DNA from: Bradyrhizobium sp. SRL28
GTDB lineage: Bacteria; Pseudomonadota; Alphaproteobacteria; Rhizobiales; Xanthobacteraceae
DNA length: 64,000 nt
Assembly (NCBI RefSeq): GCF_018596315.1
Contig: NZ_JAHEAG010000001.1
Coordinates: 558,001-622,000 of the forward strand
Direction of reading: 5' to 3'
Position numbers and translations under genes: made by a program. Positions 7,334-14,387 of the stretch are shown here, in pieces. Below the pieces are notes generated by a model. It was not told the origin of the DNA. It made no database searches and saw nothing but the letters and a program-made list of their open reading frames with translations. Position 1 is the first letter of the stretch; the number at the start of each line of letters is the position of its first letter.

Positions 7334-7481
7334 TCGCGTCCGCGTCCTGAAGGAACGCGACACACCCGCCGCCATCGGCGACAAGGTCGTGCCCGTGGTC
7401 AAGGTCGATGAGCTGTCGATCTGGGTCGAGTACAAGGAAAAGACCTACGTGCTCGACCGCTCGCAAGTGAGGAAGATATGA
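7320..7481 (+). CDS. Small beta protein
   Basis: 53 residues from MIVGDRVRVLKERDTPAAIG, a KOW/SH3-like pattern (GDRVRVL, then KVVPVVKVDELSIWVEYKEK). Such small barrels are common in phages and often bind nucleic acid or partner proteins. The ATG at 7320 is preferred to that at 7296, which lies deeper in the preceding gene. Confidence 0.55.
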   Translation: MIVGDRVRVLKERDTPAAIGDKVVPVVKVDELSIWVEYKEKTYVLDRSQVRKI

Positions 7482-7696
7482 AAGACATCAAGAAGCCGAA
7501 GCTAGTCACGTTCACCAAATGGTGCGTCACCGAGAAGGACCGCACGCTGGTCTCGGTCAACCCGGCGGAAGTGTCGGACGTCGAGGACTATTGCGGCGCG
7601 GTCGAGCCGGGACAACTGATCACCCTGAAGAACAAAAAGACCTATCTGGTCCAAGGCGCGCACGCTGACGTCGTCGCCAAGTTGAAGGAAGAATAA
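7478..7696 (+). CDS. Hypothetical protein
   Basis: 72 residues, MKDIKKPKLVTFTKWCVTEK onward. Coupled at its start by a 4-base overlap and at its end by TAATG to the next gene. Unknown function. Confidence 0.65.
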   Translation: MKDIKKPKLVTFTKWCVTEKDRTLVSVNPAEVSDVEDYCGAVEPGQLITLKNKKTYLVQGAHADVVAKLKEE

Positions 7697-7959
7697 TGAA
7701 GCCCCTCGTCCTGCCCCGCATCAATTTGAACGGCACCTCGCGCGAGTGTCTGGTCGAGCAACAGTGCAGCGTGCTGCATGTGCTCCGCTCGCTGCTCACG
7801 GTGATGTCGGATGCCTCGCCCAACGGGCGCGACTACCAGACCGCACCGATGGGCACGTTCACCAAGGCGCAGGAAGCGTGGCGCGAGCGCTGGCAGATGA
7901 TCGAGGATCTGCGCCGCGAGATCGAGGAGCATGCGCTGGCGATTCAGGACAGCAAATAA
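7696..7959 (+). CDS. Hypothetical helical protein
   Basis: 87 residues. Starts at the TAATG junction. The C-terminal third is a charged helix (WRERWQMIEDLRREIEEHAL). No family recognised. A palindrome promoter follows directly. Confidence 0.65.
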   Translation: MKPLVLPRINLNGTSRECLVEQQCSVLHVLRSLLTVMSDASPNGRDYQTAPMGTFTKAQEAWRERWQMIEDLRREIEEHALAIQDSK

Positions 7960-7962
7960 ATC

Positions 7963-8001
7963 ATAGGCCGTATTGACCTATGCGACGCGCGGGCGTATAA
8001 G
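7963..8001 (+). promoter_or_regulatory. Promoter with operator palindrome
   Basis: ATAGGCCGTATTGACCTAT (7963-7981) is a full copy of the 19-base palindrome. TTGACC inside it (7973-7978) is followed by exactly 17 bases and TATAAG (7996-8001). This is the clearest -35/-10 pair in the window, and it lies 28 bases before the start at 8029. Confidence 0.85.
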
Positions 8002-8028
8002 CCGCGTTGCAAACTGAAAGGAACCAGC

Positions 8029-8370
8029 ATGCCATTGATGACACCAGCCGAGCTTGAGCCGCTGCAGGAAGTGCGCCGCGCAGCCGAAGAGCACCTCACC
8101 ACGATCCGGGATCTCTACTACACCCGCCTCAACACACCCACCGAGAAGAACAACGACGAGGACGAGGCCAACCGGCTGTCCAAGATCGCCGACGTCGCGG
8201 GCGCGCTGCAGACCATCTACGACGCGGTCTCCGAGCTGGAGTTCGAAGAGGAGCAGCCCGAAGAGCCCGCCGAGCCCGAGATCGACGACCCCCGCAACCA
8301 CGAGGAAGACGAGCCGGAAGACGACGAGGATCAGGACGACGACGAGGACGAGGAGGAAGACGAGGACTGA
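8029..8370 (+). CDS. Acidic-tailed protein
   Basis: 113 residues behind GAAAGGAA. The first 70 are helical (ELEPLQEVRRAAEEHLTTIR...). The last 45 are almost entirely Glu and Asp (for example EDEPEDDEDQDDDEDEEEDE). Acidic tails of this kind can mimic DNA or bind basic proteins, but no partner is visible. First gene of the unit driven from 7963. Confidence 0.7.
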   Translation: MPLMTPAELEPLQEVRRAAEEHLTTIRDLYYTRLNTPTEKNNDEDEANRLSKIADVAGALQTIYDAVSELEFEEEQPEEPAEPEIDDPRNHEEDEPEDDEDQDDDEDEEEDED

Positions 8371-8843
8371 TGGCTGGCGATTGTGGAAGCTGCACCGCGT
8401 GCTGCAGGGTCTACGCGATCCCGGAGCTGAGCAAGCCAGCTGGCAAATGGTGCGATCACTGCGCCATCGGCAAGGGCTGCAAGATCTACGAGCAGCGCCC
8501 GGCGATGTGCGTCGATTTCAAATGCCTCTGGCTGCAGAGCCAAGACCGCGACGACCCGCGCGAGCGCCTGTCACCGGAGCTGCGGCCGGACCGCTGCAAG
8601 GTGGTGTTCTCGCCGACGACCAACGACGCGATCATGGCAGCGCTGACCATGCCGGGCATGCCTGATGCATGGCAGAAGCCCATCGTTCGCGCCCTGATCG
8701 ACAGGATGATCAAGGCCGACATGGCGGTTGCTGTTGGTCCGCCGATGGCGACGCATACGCTGCGGATCACGAAGTATGGCATTGAAGAGGTCGAGATGAC
8801 CGAGCCGGACGAGAACGGCATGCAGTGGAGTGTCGGAAAATGA
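8370..8843 (+). CDS. YkgJ-like Cys-cluster protein (second copy)
   Basis: 157 residues beginning MAGDCGSCTACC, with further Cys in KWCDHCAIGKGCKIY and AMCVDFKCLW. This is the YkgJ/UPF0153 pattern shared with the protein at 3206-3760. The C-terminal half differs from that copy. Presumably binds zinc or an iron-sulphur cluster. Start overlaps the previous stop by one base. Confidence 0.75.
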   Translation: MAGDCGSCTACCRVYAIPELSKPAGKWCDHCAIGKGCKIYEQRPAMCVDFKCLWLQSQDRDDPRERLSPELRPDRCKVVFSPTTNDAIMAALTMPGMPDAWQKPIVRALIDRMIKADMAVAVGPPMATHTLRITKYGIEEVEMTEPDENGMQWSVGK

Positions 8844-9247
8844 GCGACAAGCGGACCGTCGTCGTGTCGAACATGGAGCCGGACGACATGCTCTTCCACA
8901 ACGACCGTGGCTCGTGGAACGTCACCCGCGCGCTGCGCGACTGCAAGGCCGGGAAGCACAAGATCTATCAGGAGGAAGTCGAGGCGGCCTACAACGGCAG
9001 CTCCGCCGTCGAGTTCGACGAGGACAAGGTCAAGGCGCTGTTGCTGCTGAAGCCGCACGAGTACGAGCCGCTGATCGCGGTCATCGACGGCGGCGCGATG
9101 TGGCTGATCGACGGTCGGCACCGGCTGGAGGCAATGCACCGCCGGGGCGAGAAGACCTTCCTCTGGTTCGTCATCGAGGAAGCTGACGCCGCACCCTACC
9201 GCGTGCTGTATAATGGCCAGCGCAAGCCACCGTTCAAACCGTATTGA
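8840..9247 (+). CDS. ParB-like N-terminal domain protein
   Basis: 135 residues from MSDKRTVVVSNMEPDDMLFH. The C-terminal half contains IAVIDGGAMWLIDGRHRLEA followed by MHRRGEKTFLWFVIEEAD. D-G-x-H-R-x-x-A is the core motif of ParB/Srx-like domains, which bind nucleotides. There is no HTH region, so it is not a partition ParB. Phage proteins of this size with the motif are usually of unknown role. Coupled to the previous gene. Confidence 0.65.
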   Translation: MSDKRTVVVSNMEPDDMLFHNDRGSWNVTRALRDCKAGKHKIYQEEVEAAYNGSSAVEFDEDKVKALLLLKPHEYEPLIAVIDGGAMWLIDGRHRLEAMHRRGEKTFLWFVIEEADAAPYRVLYNGQRKPPFKPY

Positions 9248-9249
9248 CC

Positions 9250-9600
9250 ATGCAAGCCTTCTTCGACGAGCTGCCGTTCACGCCGCCGCTGTTCACGACA
9301 GCGAAGGGCGACGCCGTGGTGCATCTGGCGCTGCTGCGTGATGGCCATGTTGCCGTGAGGTGGCTGGCATCGCTCCAGCGCGGTGCCGGACGTGCGGCGC
9401 TTGCCGCGATCACTGAAGCGGCGGACCGTCACGGCGTGACACTGGAGCTGACCGCGCGACCGCAACCGCCGCCCGGCGACGGCAAGAAGATGACGCCGGA
9501 AGAGCTGGAGGCCTTCTATGCGGGCTTCGGCTTCGTCGTCACCAAATGCGGCAACGACGGCTACGCGCACATGGTCCGCGCGCCGCAAGGTTCCATCTAA
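9250..9600 (+). CDS. GNAT-like acetyltransferase fold protein
   Basis: 116 residues from MQAFFDELPFTPP; a TTG at 9244 is an alternative start. The C-terminal part, GRAALAAITEAADRHGVTLE, then EELEAFYAGFGFV and YAHMVRAP, follows the helix-strand-FYxxxGF-M-R pattern of GNAT C-termini. The acetyl-CoA loop (Q/R-x-x-G-x-G/A) appears only as QRGAGR. Substrate unknown. It is the last gene before the RNA region. Confidence 0.6.
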   Translation: MQAFFDELPFTPPLFTTAKGDAVVHLALLRDGHVAVRWLASLQRGAGRAALAAITEAADRHGVTLELTARPQPPPGDGKKMTPEELEAFYAGFGFVVTKCGNDGYAHMVRAPQGSI

Positions 9601-9719
9601 GGTTCCGCCTCGATTAGAGACCCGTACAGAGGCCGTCCCGGAGCCGGGTCCTGACCTAGCGGCCACTCCCGGCGAACGCATCCTGCGGGCGGAATTCGCC
9701 AGCGCTGAGCCGTTCCAAG

Positions 9720-9760
9720 CATAGGCCACCTTGACATCGCCGCAAAACGAGCGCTTATCC
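9720..9760 (+). promoter_or_regulatory. Candidate promoter for the RNA region
   Basis: CATAGGCC (9720-9727) followed by TTGACA (9731-9736) matches the left half and -35 of the palindrome promoters, but the right half is not conserved. A -10 at the usual distance is weak (TTATCC, 9755-9760, 18-base spacer). It would start transcription at the first Y-like RNA. The stretch 9601-9719 before it has some inverted repeats but no convincing gene. Confidence 0.45.
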
Positions 9761-9826
9761 CGCGCCGCCACGCCGTAGCTTCCGGTTACTTCGCTTTGCC
9801 AAACTAAAGCCTGAAAGCCGGGCGCG
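9761..9826 (+). ncRNA. Y-RNA-like RNA, copy 1 (compact)
   Basis: CGCGCC (9761-9766) pairs with GGCGCG (9821-9826) to close about 66 bases. Inside are the shared block CGCCGTAG-N4-CGG-TTACTTCG (9771-9793) and a hairpin GCTTT/AAAGC (9793-9797 with 9806-9810). It lacks the T-loop-like motif of copies 2 and 3. Assigned to the Y-RNA group through the shared block and its location before the Ro60 gene; exact ends unknown. Confidence 0.45.
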
Positions 9827-9843
9827 TCACTTGCTGGCACCCA

Positions 9844-9984
9844 CGAGACAGACGCCGTAGAACTCGGATACTTCGCTTGAAGAGCCCGATGTCGTTGGTT
9901 CGATTCCAACTCAGCTCGAAAGAGCTGGTAGCTCAGTGGTAGAGCGCGGACCAAAGGACCGGATTCGCTTTTTGCTCTGTCTCG
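9844..9984 (+). ncRNA. Y RNA with circularly permuted tRNA-like module, copy 2
   Basis: The ends pair perfectly over 9 bp (CGAGACAGA 9844-9852 with TCTGTCTCG 9976-9984). The shared block is at 9853-9875. Then, in order: a T arm (GTTGG-TTCGATT-CCAAC, 9894-9910); a 7-base acceptor 3' strand (TCAGCTC, 9911-9917); a GAAA tetraloop; the acceptor 5' strand (GAGCTGG, 9922-9928, pairing with one G-U); TA; and a D arm (GCTC-AGTGGTA-GAGC, 9931-9945). This is a tRNA rearranged so that acceptor strands are joined by a tetraloop and the long stem replaces the anticodon arm. Bacterial YrlA-type Y RNAs are known to mimic tRNA in this general way and to bind Ro60, whose gene is next. Confidence 0.8.
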
Positions 9985-10003
9985 CCGGTTGCCCCGTCGT
10001 GGT

Positions 10004-10135
10004 GGATCGAGCGTGTGGAGTGGCCGCCGTAGGATGCGGTTACTTCGATGGATGAAAGCCCTGCCTCTGGCAGGGTTGGCCGTTCGACTCGGCAAACCCG
10101 TGTTCGAATTTTGCGCCATTCCACCCGCTCGATCC
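10004..10135 (+). ncRNA. Y-RNA-like RNA with long terminal stem, copy 3
   Basis: GGATCGAGCG-T-GTGGAGTGG (10004-10023) pairs with CCATTCCAC-C-CGCTCGATCC (10116-10135): 19 pairs with one mismatch. Inside are the shared block (10025-10047), a 7-bp hairpin CCCTGCC/GGCAGGG (10059-10075), and a T-arm-like GCCG-TTCGACT-CGGC (10079-10093). A long end-to-end stem and a tRNA-like loop are the hallmarks of Y RNAs. It ends 20 bases before the Ro60 start, so it could be a separate RNA or part of that leader. Confidence 0.65.
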
Positions 10136-10155
10136 TCAACTGACAGGAGCGACCG

Positions 10156-11502
10156 ATGCGAACCAATGTCCGTGCATACAACGCCCTTCGCACCCACGAG
10201 GGCGCAACCGCCCATCCGATCAACGCCGAGCAGGCGCTGCGCCGCTCGGTGCTGTCCTGCCTCCTGTTTGAAAGGGAGTTCTATGAGGATGGCATCGAGA
10301 TCTCCGAGCGCATCAAGACGCTGGCCGCAAGCGTGAAGCCCGAGATCGTGGCCGCACTCGCCGTCGAGGCGCGCAACGTCATGCATCTGCGTCACGTCCC
10401 GCTGCTCTTGCTGGAGGTGCTGTCGCGCACCGCCGCCGGTCGCACCGACGCGCTGGTCTCCAAGACCATCGGCGAGGTCATCGCGCGTGCCGACGAGATG
10501 GCCGAGTTCGTGGCGATCTACACGGCAGGCGGTGACCGTCGCACGGCGAAGGCTGGCCATGGCCACCAGTTCACCGCACAGGTGATGCGCGGGCTTGATC
10601 TGGCGCTGCGCCGCTTCGATGCCTACCAGCTCGCCAAGTACGACCGGGCTGGCAAGGTCAAGCTGCGCGATGTCTTCCGCATCGTGCGGCCGAAGCCGGA
10701 CAACGAAGAGCAGGCGCAGTTCTTCAAGGCGGCCAAGGACGGCACCCTGCCCTCTCCCGATACGTGGGAGGTGGCGCTGTCCGGCGGAGCCGAGACCAAG
10801 AAGGAGGTGTTCGAACGACTCCTGACCAGCGACAAGCTGGGCTACCTCGCGCTGCTGCGCAATCTGCGCAACATGCACGAGGCTGGCGTGGACCGCGATC
10901 TGGTCAACGACAAGATTGCGCTTCGCAAGGGTGCGGCCCGCGTGCTGCCGTTCCGCTACGTCGCGGCGGCGCGAGCGGTGCCGTCATTCGAGCGCGCAAT
11001 CGATGCGGCCCTTCTCGCCGCCATCGTTGAGCTGCCGAAGTTCGGCGGCCGGACGGCGCTGCTGGTCGATGTGTCCGGTTCGATGGACTACAAGCTGTCG
11101 GCGAAGTCGGATCTGACCCGGATGGATGCGGCGGCCTCGCTGGCCGCGATCTTCCCCGGCGACGACATCCGCCTGTTCACGTTCTCGGACAGCGTGGTTG
11201 AGGTCCCGGCGCGGCGTGGCATGGCTGGCATCGATGCGATCAGGTCGAGCCAGTTGCACAACGGCACCTATCTCGGTCGCGCGGTGACGTATCTGGCGAT
11301 GCATGTGCCGCATGATCGTCTGGTGGTCATCACCGACGAGCAGAGCCACGATGCGGTGCCGCAGCCGCAGGATGGGCACGCCTACATGATCAACGTCGCC
11401 AGCAACCGCAACGGCGTTGGCTATGGCCACTGGACTCATATCGACGGGTTCAGCGAGAACGTGCTCCGCTTCATGCACGAGCATGAGGTTCAGCAGGCCT
11501 GA
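10156..11502 (+). CDS. rsr: Ro60-like TROVE domain RNA-binding protein
   Basis: 448 residues. Residues 1-290 match the helical-repeat TROVE layout (RNVMHLRHVPLLLLEVLSRT, KIALRKGAARVLPFRYVAAA). Residues 298-448 form a von Willebrand A domain with the MIDAS motif DVSGS (305-309) and a later VVITDE. Ro60 proteins form a ring that binds ends of misfolded RNAs in its cavity and Y RNA on its surface; bacterial versions (Rsr) work with exonucleases in RNA maturation and decay. Shine-Dalgarno ACAGGAG. Three Y-RNA-like sequences lie directly upstream, and a strong hairpin follows. No RtcB or PNPase gene is nearby. Confidence 0.9.
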   Translation: MRTNVRAYNALRTHEGATAHPINAEQALRRSVLSCLLFEREFYEDGIEISERIKTLAASVKPEIVAALAVEARNVMHLRHVPLLLLEVLSRTAAGRTDALVSKTIGEVIARADEMAEFVAIYTAGGDRRTAKAGHGHQFTAQVMRGLDLALRRFDAYQLAKYDRAGKVKLRDVFRIVRPKPDNEEQAQFFKAAKDGTLPSPDTWEVALSGGAETKKEVFERLLTSDKLGYLALLRNLRNMHEAGVDRDLVNDKIALRKGAARVLPFRYVAAARAVPSFERAIDAALLAAIVELPKFGGRTALLVDVSGSMDYKLSAKSDLTRMDAAASLAAIFPGDDIRLFTFSDSVVEVPARRGMAGIDAIRSSQLHNGTYLGRAVTYLAMHVPHDRLVVITDEQSHDAVPQPQDGHAYMINVASNRNGVGYGHWTHIDGFSENVLRFMHEHEVQQA

Positions 11503-11508
11503 AAAAGG

Positions 11509-11533
11509 AAGGCCCGGCGTAGAGCCGGGCCTT
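11509..11533. terminator. Bidirectional terminator between convergent blocks
   Basis: AAGGCCCGGC-GTAGA-GCCGGGCCTT, 10-bp stem with A-rich left flank and T-rich right flank, so it can stop transcription from both the Ro60 gene (+) and the late block (-). Confidence 0.85.
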
Positions 11534-11563
11534 TCTCACAATCAATCAATGAGAAGTTTCTGA

Positions 11564-11920
11564 TCAGGGCAGATTGAGACCAACGCCAACACCAACGCCG
11601 ATGTTGTTCGACAGACCGCTCGACACCGCCGCACCGTTGCCGATGGAAGCCGCACCGGAGATCGAGTTGGACTGACCAGCCGATGCGCCGACCGCAGAGG
11701 TCAGCGAACCTGCCGGGGTCTGCGTCGCAATGCCAGCACCGATGGAGGTGTTGGTGCCGGTGGCGAGAGAGCCCGCCGCCGCCGTGCCGGTCGAAGCTGC
11801 ACCCGTCTGGGTATTGACGTGACCGAAGTTGAACCCGGTACCCAGCGAGAACTGGGCAGCGGAAGCCGGAGCCGACGCGAACGCGAGCGCGGCAACAGAT
11901 GCGAGAAGTAGTTTCTTCAT
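11564..11920 (-). CDS. Small exported Gly/Ala/Ser-rich protein
   Basis: 118 residues from MKKLLLASVAALAFASAPAS with a clear signal peptide cut after ASA. The mature part is low-complexity and polar with GTGFNFG, then repeated G-A-S segments and a GVGVGVG end. AAGGA is 8 bases before this ATG, which favours it over ATG 11929. The preceding gene, also exported, ends two bases upstream, so both are made together at the end of the late block. It may form fibrils or act in the envelope at lysis; nothing in the sequence proves a role. Confidence 0.7.
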   Translation of the reverse strand: MKKLLLASVAALAFASAPASAAQFSLGTGFNFGHVNTQTGAASTGTAAAGSLATGTNTSIGAGIATQTPAGSLTSAVGASAGQSNSISGAASIGNGAAVSSGLSNNIGVGVGVGLNLP

Positions 11921-11921
11921 G

Positions 11922-12728
11922 TTAATCATCCTTCTTGGGTTGAGCCGACGTGGCAGAATCAATGGCCTGCACGGCGGGCGAATTAGCAACGGCGGTTGCC
12001 GGTGCTAAGGGTTTGACGCTCGCCCTCGGCTTGGCAGGCGCAATTGATTTTGTTGGATTGACGGAGGCAACGCGCAGGCGCGGTGGCTCGCCAGACCAAT
12101 GCAAACACTTTTGCTTCGCGGAATTGTAGGACAGGCAATCCTTCTCGACGCCGTCGCGACCGTCGATCACGCGGATCGCGCCACTTGTACCGGCGTTCGA
12201 TGACATTACGATCGGGGCTGCGCCACCGCGTGCGATGACAACCGGGCGGTAGCGCTCGCAGATGTCGGGCATGCTGGCGTAGATGTCCGGGCGCTGGCAC
12301 AACCGCGCCACGGCGGCGGCCTTCAATCCGAAACTTGCTAAAGTGCGTGCATCGAGCCGCGCCTGACACCCTTCGTCCGTCATGGTCGAGCCGCCGCCGA
12401 GTCCAAAACCAGCCAGACTGATCATTCCGGAGGCGCTACCCAAGCAGGTTTCGAGCCCCGCAGCAGTGAGCGTTGTCGCGAGGCTAGGGTTGCTCTTGAT
12501 GGTCTGGGTGCCGCTGACGCGCTGATTGATGTTGGAGGTGGTTGTGGCGGGGGTGCCGTTGATGGTGACGTTGGAGTCACCACCCTGCCCAGAGACGGCC
12601 ACCGCGCCCGATTGCGAACTTGAATTGGCGATGCCGACGCCTGTACCTGTTGCGGTTTGCGCCAGTGCCGGGCTCGCGAGCAGGACAATAAATGACGCTG
12701 TCACAAATATTTTGCATGATTTTAACAT
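11922..12728 (-). CDS. Exported protein, unknown function
   Basis: 268 residues from MLKSCKIFVTASFIVLLASP with a signal peptide ending ALAQ. The first mature 60 residues are Gly/Ser/Asn/Thr-rich (TGVGIANSSSQSGAVAVSGQ), comparable with the partner protein downstream. The centre holds four or more Cys (ETCLGSASG, DEGCQARLD, LCQRPDIY, DICERYRP) that could form disulphides. The C-terminus is Lys/Pro/Ala-rich. Not a recognised lysis or tail protein. Confidence 0.65.
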   Translation of the reverse strand: MLKSCKIFVTASFIVLLASPALAQTATGTGVGIANSSSQSGAVAVSGQGGDSNVTINGTPATTTSNINQRVSGTQTIKSNPSLATTLTAAGLETCLGSASGMISLAGFGLGGGSTMTDEGCQARLDARTLASFGLKAAAVARLCQRPDIYASMPDICERYRPVVIARGGAAPIVMSSNAGTSGAIRVIDGRDGVEKDCLSYNSAKQKCLHWSGEPPRLRVASVNPTKSIAPAKPRASVKPLAPATAVANSPAVQAIDSATSAQPKKDD

Positions 12729-12955
12729 CGTTAGAACACCCCTCTGCCAACTATCGATCAATTCTGAGATCGTAGTCGCAGAGAAGACGCAATGCAGTAG
12801 TGCCGCTGCAACACTGGCTTTTGTTCAGTGGTTCAGGGGAAGCTCGTCAACATCCCTTACAGATCGACGGCGTGTGCGGCTCGGCGGGTGGCAGTGCATC
12901 GAACTGCGACTCCCGGCCAGTGTAGCGCGCGGGTGCGTCCGGCCCCGCGTCCGCG

Positions 12956-13132
12956 TCAACGAATGGGACTCCCGAAGGCGTGCAGGCCGAGAATGCCGAT
13001 CAGCAAAAACAGGATCGCCCAGCTGCCAAAAGGTGCCCATACTTGTCCTGATGGTCGCCACGGGTTCATGCCCCAAACGCCAAACACCAATGTCAGCACA
13101 TAGATCAGCCAAAACCAAATGTTAGCACCCAT
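12956..13132 (-). CDS. Two-helix membrane protein, candidate holin
   Basis: 58 residues, MGANIWFWLIYVLTLVFGVW, a short polar turn (GMNPWRPSGQVW), then a second helix (GSWAILFLLIGILGLHAFG). AAGGAG is well placed. It follows the amidase and a 60-residue helical protein in the late block, where a holin is expected. Two membrane spans and small size fit a class II holin, but the charged C-terminus usual for holins is short. The region 12729-12955 has no other gene I can support. Confidence 0.55.
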   Translation of the reverse strand: MGANIWFWLIYVLTLVFGVWGMNPWRPSGQVWAPFGSWAILFLLIGILGLHAFGSPIR

Positions 13133-13137
13133 GATTA

Positions 13138-13320
13138 CTACTCCTTTTGCGATTCCTTCTCGATGATGTCAGCGACGGCATTCTCCATCTTCGCCAAATT
13201 GTGCAGCCCCTTCTTGAACCGATCCAAGCCCTGCGGGCTCGGGTCGGACATCAGCACGTCGAACATCTTGCAGAAGTTTTGCTGCACCGCCGCCTGCAGC
13301 ACGGTGTCGAGATCGGTCAC
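13138..13320 (-). CDS. Small helical protein of the lysis region
   Basis: 60 residues, MTDLDTVLQAAVQQNFCKMF..., soluble and helical with an acidic-basic tail. Its start overlaps the amidase stop and it precedes the two-helix membrane protein. Role unknown; could regulate or assist lysis. Confidence 0.6.
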   Translation of the reverse strand: MTDLDTVLQAAVQQNFCKMFDVLMSDPSPQGLDRFKKGLHNLAKMENAVADIIEKESQKE

Positions 13321-14387
13321 GACACCGGCACGCCGTTGACGATGATGGTGATGTCGCCGATCACCTCGACATCAATGCGGATGGTTGGCGGCGGCTTGAC
13401 CGGCGGCGGTTCAGTCACCTCGCCCGGCGGCGGTTCGGTCACCATCTCGCCCTTGCCGCCGAGCACGGTCGCGATGGACTCGCAGATCTCATCGAAGCAG
13501 CTCTGGTAGGCATCCGCATCGGCGGTCGAATCCACGAACGCCGTCTCGATCAGCACACTCGGCATATCGGTGCCATTGAGGAACGCCAAATCGGTCCGCT
13601 TCTTGGCACCCCGGTCGATCAGATCACCAGCTTCCGCAATGGCGCTCGACAATTCGCCTGCGAGCGCTGACTGACTTACGAAAAGTACCTCACAGCCCAT
13701 GGGCTTTGTCGTCTCGACATAGGCGTTAAAATGTACGCTCACATCGAGCTGGCGTTCGCGGCTATTATGGTACGAGACGATGCGGTCCAGATTTTCGCTT
13801 TGGGTCTGACTCGTGTCGTCGTGAAACACATCCACATCGACGCCGCGCGCTTCCAGCATCTCGGCGACGCGCTCGACCACGCGACGCGCTTCATCGACCT
13901 CATCGATGATGCCGGTCGCCCCGCGCACATACTTGCCGTGGCCTGAACTGATGACGATGGATTCATAGGGCATGGCTGGCACTCCCTGTTGTACCGGGAA
14001 GGTGACTTCGACCTCGTCGTCGGTCTCGATGCCGAGCGCGGTCATGAGGGCGGGCGAGATGTCGGCGAGTCGGTCGGTGTCTTGGTGCGGTCCCCAGTCG
14101 GCGGGATAGGCGAGCGCTTGTCTGCCCGTCTTGATCGCGCGCACGCGCGCCAGAGTCTGTAGCAACTCCGTCTTCGACGTAACGTCGTAATTCCATCGGC
14201 AAGCAATGTAAAAAGCGGAGTCAGCAGCCAGTCGCCGAGCCAACCCGGTTGTGCCGGGCGGCTGTTCGTCAAGGAAGAGGTGCGGCGCGTCATCGACGTC
14301 GTAAATGAACGCAAGACCCTCGTCAGGCGAGACGCCCGTGTCATTCGGTCCCCCAAACCATGAGACCTTGCCGCGAAGCCGGGTCAT
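13317..14387 (-). CDS. Endolysin: N-acetylmuramoyl-L-alanine amidase
   Basis: 356 residues from MTRLRGKVSWFGGPND, with GGGAG 8 bases upstream. Residues 1-130 form a separate domain seen in phage lysins (SWFGGPNDTGVSPDEGLA, PADWGPH, ADISPALM). Residues 140-300 are an Amidase_3 fold with zinc ligands His150 (SSGHG), Glu166 (DEVDEAR) and His219 (SVHFNAY) and catalytic Glu281 (LIETAF). It should cut the lactyl-amide bond between glycan and stem peptide. A Pro-rich linker (EPPPGEVTEPPP) leads to a short C-terminal beta tail. No signal peptide, so it would need a holin; small membrane proteins flank it. Confidence 0.85.
   Translation of the reverse strand: MTRLRGKVSWFGGPNDTGVSPDEGLAFIYDVDDAPHLFLDEQPPGTTGLARRLAADSAFYIACRWNYDVTSKTELLQTLARVRAIKTGRQALAYPADWGPHQDTDRLADISPALMTALGIETDDEVEVTFPVQQGVPAMPYESIVISSGHGKYVRGATGIIDEVDEARRVVERVAEMLEARGVDVDVFHDDTSQTQSENLDRIVSYHNSRERQLDVSVHFNAYVETTKPMGCEVLFVSQSALAGELSSAIAEAGDLIDRGAKKRTDLAFLNGTDMPSVLIETAFVDSTADADAYQSCFDEICESIATVLGGKGEMVTEPPPGEVTEPPPVKPPPTIRIDVEVIGDITIIVNGVPVS

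Noticed and set aside
9238..9250. CCGTATTGACC as another regulon promoter
   Set aside because: It matches only the -35 side, lies at the end of a gene, has no left half-site and no -10.
9518..9724. Open frame after the GNAT-like gene
   Set aside because: It starts inside the previous gene, has no Shine-Dalgarno and an Arg/Ala/Ser-rich shadow composition.
9924..9990. A normal tRNA gene suggested by a good D arm
   Set aside because: There is no anticodon arm or T arm downstream; the T arm and acceptor 3' strand lie upstream, so it is a permuted mimic within a longer stem-closed RNA.
10015..10126. A tRNA with acceptor GGAGTGG/CCATTCC
   Set aside because: The helix extends a further 10 bp outside the would-be acceptor, there is no recognisable D arm or anticodon, and no CCA or normal T stem before the 3' strand.
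9196..10878. 560-residue minus-strand open frame
   Set aside because: It runs through the Y-RNA region and antisense to the Ro60 gene, with composition typical of antisense frames in GC-rich DNA.
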